The notes under the pieces were generated by a model. The model did not search any database, was not told where the DNA came from, and worked only from the letters and a program-made list of their open reading frames with translations. From positions 1 through 64,000 of the forward strand of contig NZ_JABKKJ010000004.1 of NCBI RefSeq assembly GCF_013166515.1: a stretch of DNA of 64,000 nucleotides, given 5' to 3'. The DNA comes from Xylanibacter caecicola (GTDB lineage: Bacteria > Bacteroidota > Bacteroidia > Bacteroidales > Bacteroidaceae). Positions 61,382-64,000 of this stretch are shown here, piece after piece. Numbering within the stretch: position 1 is the first letter of the stretch; every line of letters starts with the position of its first letter. Both the position numbers and the translations under genes were made by a program.

Positions 61382-63682
61382 TCATTCGAAGACATCCTCG
61401 ATGCTTTCCTCCTGGAACTCGTCTTCTTCCGACTGACACGAGTTAAAACCATAAGGTATGTCAAACTTTTCCTCTGGGCTGTATCCTAATGATTTGTCGG
61501 CAAATACTTTCTTCATGTAATATGCCCATATAGGCAGTGCCATATTTGCACCTTGTCCCATACGCGTTGAGTCGAAATGTATGTCTCGGTCTTCTCCTCC
61601 AACCCAGCATCCGCTTACAAGTGACGGCGTGAATCCCATGAACCAGGCATCTGAGTTACGGTTGGTCGTTCCGGTCTTTCCTCCCATTTCGCACTCTATT
61701 CCATATTTGTATCTCATGCGTCCGCCTGTTCCGTTATTGATAACCCCTTGTAACATTTCGAGCATTTGGTAGGCACATGTCTCGCTTATTACCTCGTTCA
61801 TGCGAGGTTGGAAATTCGCAATGACATTTCCTTCACTGTCTTCAATCTTTGATACAAACATGGGAGAGCAATGTATTCCGCCGTTGGCGAAGGTTGTATA
61901 TGCGCTTACCATTTCGCATACCGATGCCTCATACGGACCAAGACACAATACCATAGATGGGTATACACCTGTTGTGTTTATCCCGAATTCTCGCAGTATT
62001 CTTAAAAAGTCCTGAGGATTTATGCGGCTCATAAGATTTGCCGAGATCCAGTTGTTTGATTGTGCCAGTCCCCATTTTAAGCTTACCATTTCTCCATAGT
62101 GAGATCTGCTGCCGTTTCTTGGTGTCCAGTTTCCATATGTTGTCTGTACGTTGAGAACCCGGTCGCATGGCGACATGCCGTTTTCAAGTGAAAGGGCATA
62201 AAGGAACGGTTTTGTCGTTGAACCGACCTGGCGCCTTCCGGACGTTGCCATGTCGTATTTGAAATGGTTGAAGTTGATACCGCCAACGTATGCCTTTACT
62301 GCTCCTGTCTTGGCATCCATACTTACAAATCCGGAACGTAAGAAAGACTTTACATATCTAATAGAGTCGAGTGGTGACATTGTGGTATCAATGTCACCGT
62401 TGTATGTAAATACCGTCATCTCGGTCTTTTTCCTGAATGCCTCGTTTATTTCTTCTTCCGAAGCACCATTTTCTTTCATCACCCTGTAGCGTTCGCTTTG
62501 TCTTATGGCGCGTGTCATGATAGACTTTACTTCCGAAGGTTTAAGCGCTGTGGTAAAAGGAGCATTGGCTTTCTTGCGGTTCTCTTTTGAGAACTCCGGT
62601 TGAAGATATCGTCCGACATGGCGCAACATTGCATCTTCCGCATACTTTTGCATGCGTGTGTCTATTGTTGTAAAGATTTTCAGGCCGTCGGTATATACAT
62701 TATAAGTATCGCCGTTCTTTTTGAAGTTTTTGTTACACCATCCATATAACGGATCTGTTTCCCATGCCAAAGAGTCTATTGAATATTGAACTTTGTTCCA
62801 TGAAGGATAGTTGTTCTTGTCCGGTCTCTTTGCCATCATGTACTGACGCAAGAATTCACGGAAGTAAGTCGCTGTACCGTCTTTGTGGTCTGGACGGTGA
62901 AAGTCCAGTTTCAAGTCACTGTTACATGCACTTTCATATTCGTTTTCGGACAGATATCCGGCTTTAAGCATTTGTCCCAATACCACATTTCTTCTTTCTT
63001 TGCATCTGTCCGGATAACGTACCGGATTGAAAAATGACGGGTTCTTACACAATCCGATAAGCATCGCAGCCTCTGACACGGAAAGTTCTTTGGGATCTTT
63101 GTTGAAATATACATTGGACGCAGTCTTGATTCCTACGGCGTTGTGAAGAAAGTCGAAATAGTTGAGATACATTGTAATTATCTCGGACTTTGTATAATAC
63201 CGCTCAAGTTTTACTGCAATGCACCATTCAATAGGCTTTTGCAGAAGACGCTCTATAGTACTGTTGGCTGTGTTTGAATATAACTGCTTTGCCAATTGCT
63301 GGGTGATAGTCGAACCGCCACCGGCACTTTCTTGTCCCAGCAGTCCTCTTTTGACAACAGCTCGTCCAAGTGCAATGAAATCAATGCCTGAATGGTCGTA
63401 AAAACGTTCATCTTCTGTTGCAATCAGAGCATTGACAATGTTAGGAGACAGGTTGTCGTAATTGATGTGAACCCTGTTCTCACGGTTTATATTATATGTA
63501 CCTATTATTTTTCCATCAGCGGAATATATCTGCGAAGCGTATCTGCTGATAGGGTTTTGCAGGTCTTCTATATCCGGCATATAACCAATCCAACCGTTCC
63601 ATATGGCAACGAACGCAATTGCAGAAAAAAGGATACCGGTACATAGAATGCCCCAAAGAAAGCGTATGAATATTTTTCTCAT
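61382..63682 (-). CDS. Class A penicillin-binding protein (PBP1A-like)
   Basis: 766 residues. One N-terminal membrane segment (about 8-28). The glycosyltransferase 51 domain has ATEDERFYDHSGIDF and GGGSTITQQLAKQLYSNT. The transpeptidase domain has the SxxK serine in GSTTKPFLYAL, SNN in LAQSNNWISANL and KTG in MGGKTGTTNRNSDAW. It polymerises and cross-links peptidoglycan. Both active sites look intact. The C-terminus is acidic. Convergent with the Sel1 operon; the promoter lies at 63711-63718. Confidence 0.94.
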   Translation of the reverse strand: MRKIFIRFLWGILCTGILFSAIAFVAIWNGWIGYMPDIEDLQNPISRYASQIYSADGKIIGTYNINRENRVHINYDNLSPNIVNALIATEDERFYDHSGIDFIALGRAVVKRGLLGQESAGGGSTITQQLAKQLYSNTANSTIERLLQKPIEWCIAVKLERYYTKSEIITMYLNYFDFLHNAVGIKTASNVYFNKDPKELSVSEAAMLIGLCKNPSFFNPVRYPDRCKERRNVVLGQMLKAGYLSENEYESACNSDLKLDFHRPDHKDGTATYFREFLRQYMMAKRPDKNNYPSWNKVQYSIDSLAWETDPLYGWCNKNFKKNGDTYNVYTDGLKIFTTIDTRMQKYAEDAMLRHVGRYLQPEFSKENRKKANAPFTTALKPSEVKSIMTRAIRQSERYRVMKENGASEEEINEAFRKKTEMTVFTYNGDIDTTMSPLDSIRYVKSFLRSGFVSMDAKTGAVKAYVGGINFNHFKYDMATSGRRQVGSTTKPFLYALSLENGMSPCDRVLNVQTTYGNWTPRNGSRSHYGEMVSLKWGLAQSNNWISANLMSRINPQDFLRILREFGINTTGVYPSMVLCLGPYEASVCEMVSAYTTFANGGIHCSPMFVSKIEDSEGNVIANFQPRMNEVISETCAYQMLEMLQGVINNGTGGRMRYKYGIECEMGGKTGTTNRNSDAWFMGFTPSLVSGCWVGGEDRDIHFDSTRMGQGANMALPIWAYYMKKVFADKSLGYSPEEKFDIPYGFNSCQSEEDEFQEESIEDVFE

Positions 63683-63710
63683 TTACTTTTGTTATAAAAT
63701 GAACTGAATG

Positions 63711-63718
63711 CAAAAATA
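63711..63718 (-). promoter_or_regulatory. PBP1A promoter -7 box
   Basis: Minus-strand TATTTTTG, 28 bases before the ATG at 63682. Confidence 0.55.
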
Positions 63719-63804
63719 CAATATTTCTCTGAAAAGGATGTAATAAATTAAAAATTATGTGTAACTTAGCAACCAAAATAGAATTTCCCTAATTTTCACA
63801 AGCA

Positions 63805-64000
63805 ATGGATAAACAAAATTTTGTAACGATTGCAGGTCTTTCAAAGGAAAAAATCAATTATTTAATAGAGATGGCTCAGGAGTTCGAGAAGTATCCTAAC
63901 CGTGATATTCTTAATGGAAAGATTGTGGCAACACTATTTTTTGAACCTTCTACCAGAACCAGACTCAGTTTTGAAACAGCCGCAAACAGGCTCGGTGCGC
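63805..64000 (+). CDS. pyrB: Aspartate carbamoyltransferase catalytic subunit, N-terminal part
   Basis: 65 codons to the window edge. After [20 protein letters not shown] comes the carbamoyl phosphate site [20 protein letters not shown], diagnostic for aspartate carbamoyltransferase rather than ornithine carbamoyltransferase. First committed step of pyrimidine synthesis. The gene is cut by the window end, so pyrI cannot be seen. Divergent from the PBP gene; the intergenic region holds TAACTTAG near 63756, one base off the -7 consensus. Confidence 0.93.
   Translation, partial: MDKQNFVTIAGLSKEKINYLIEMAQEFEKYPNRDILNGKIVATLFFEPSTRTRLSFETAANRLGA

Overview
The window is a stretch of Bacteroidales chromosome, most likely Prevotellaceae. 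Pointers to this are the Bacteroidota promoter signal (TAnnTTTG at about -7, sometimes with TTTG 19-20 bases upstream), the near absence of Shine-Dalgarno sequences, the N-succinylornithine-type carbamoyltransferase, and families typical of the group (UpxY, DUF3256, DUF4836, DUF1460, DUF4421, class 3 fructose bisphosphatase, N-domain-shortened CopA). There is no rRNA, CRISPR array, integrase or phage gene. The only transposase is a tail fragment at the left edge.

Layout. Positions 1-8020 hold the promoter-proximal end of a leftward surface-polysaccharide locus: upxY antiterminator, glmS, a DUF2971 remnant, a Wzx-type flippase, an aldo/keto reductase, an unknown protein and a MenD-like ThDP enzyme, ending at a transposase fragment. 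Upstream of upxY lies a 145-bp segment bounded by perfect 23-bp inverted repeats. It carries a promoter that now points away from the locus, which is the layout of a phase-variable promoter in the OFF state. Positions 8866-24766 are mostly rightward amino-acid biosynthesis (proA, argF', purU, hisH-hisA-hisF-hisIE, an ftsE-like ATPase, lysC, lysA), then two glycosyltransferase-like genes and fbp. Two secreted-protein genes (DUF3256 and a neighbour) run the other way at 11.4-12.9 kb, next to a candidate ~70-nt small RNA. Positions 25490-34173 hold a nucleoside transporter, a bifunctional nuclease, rsmE, a DUF4836 lipoprotein with an ABC transporter, tRNA-Lys(CTT), nhaA and queD-queE.

Positions 34240-40640 are an accessory island: a cassette of small secreted, lipid-anchored and membrane proteins transcribed leftward from one promoter, beside a TPR regulator with a C-terminal helix-turn-helix. 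A 200-bp element with terminal inverted repeats lies in front of this regulator; a second copy lies in front of lysA. Each copy carries a promoter-like box facing the gene behind it. Positions 40691-53972 hold copA, a DUF1460/DUF4421/oxidoreductase operon, hisB, an omega-amidase, rarA, a 2-hydroxyacid dehydrogenase, a TRIC-type channel and unknown proteins. Positions 54296-64000 hold a porin, gdhA, an acetyltransferase, a four-gene operon of Sel1-repeat proteins with one unknown partner, a class A penicillin-binding protein and the start of pyrB.

Several long gaps (8.4-8.85, 24.8-25.4, 42.6-43.4 and 54.0-54.2 kb) hold no gene but contain related hairpin-rich repeats.
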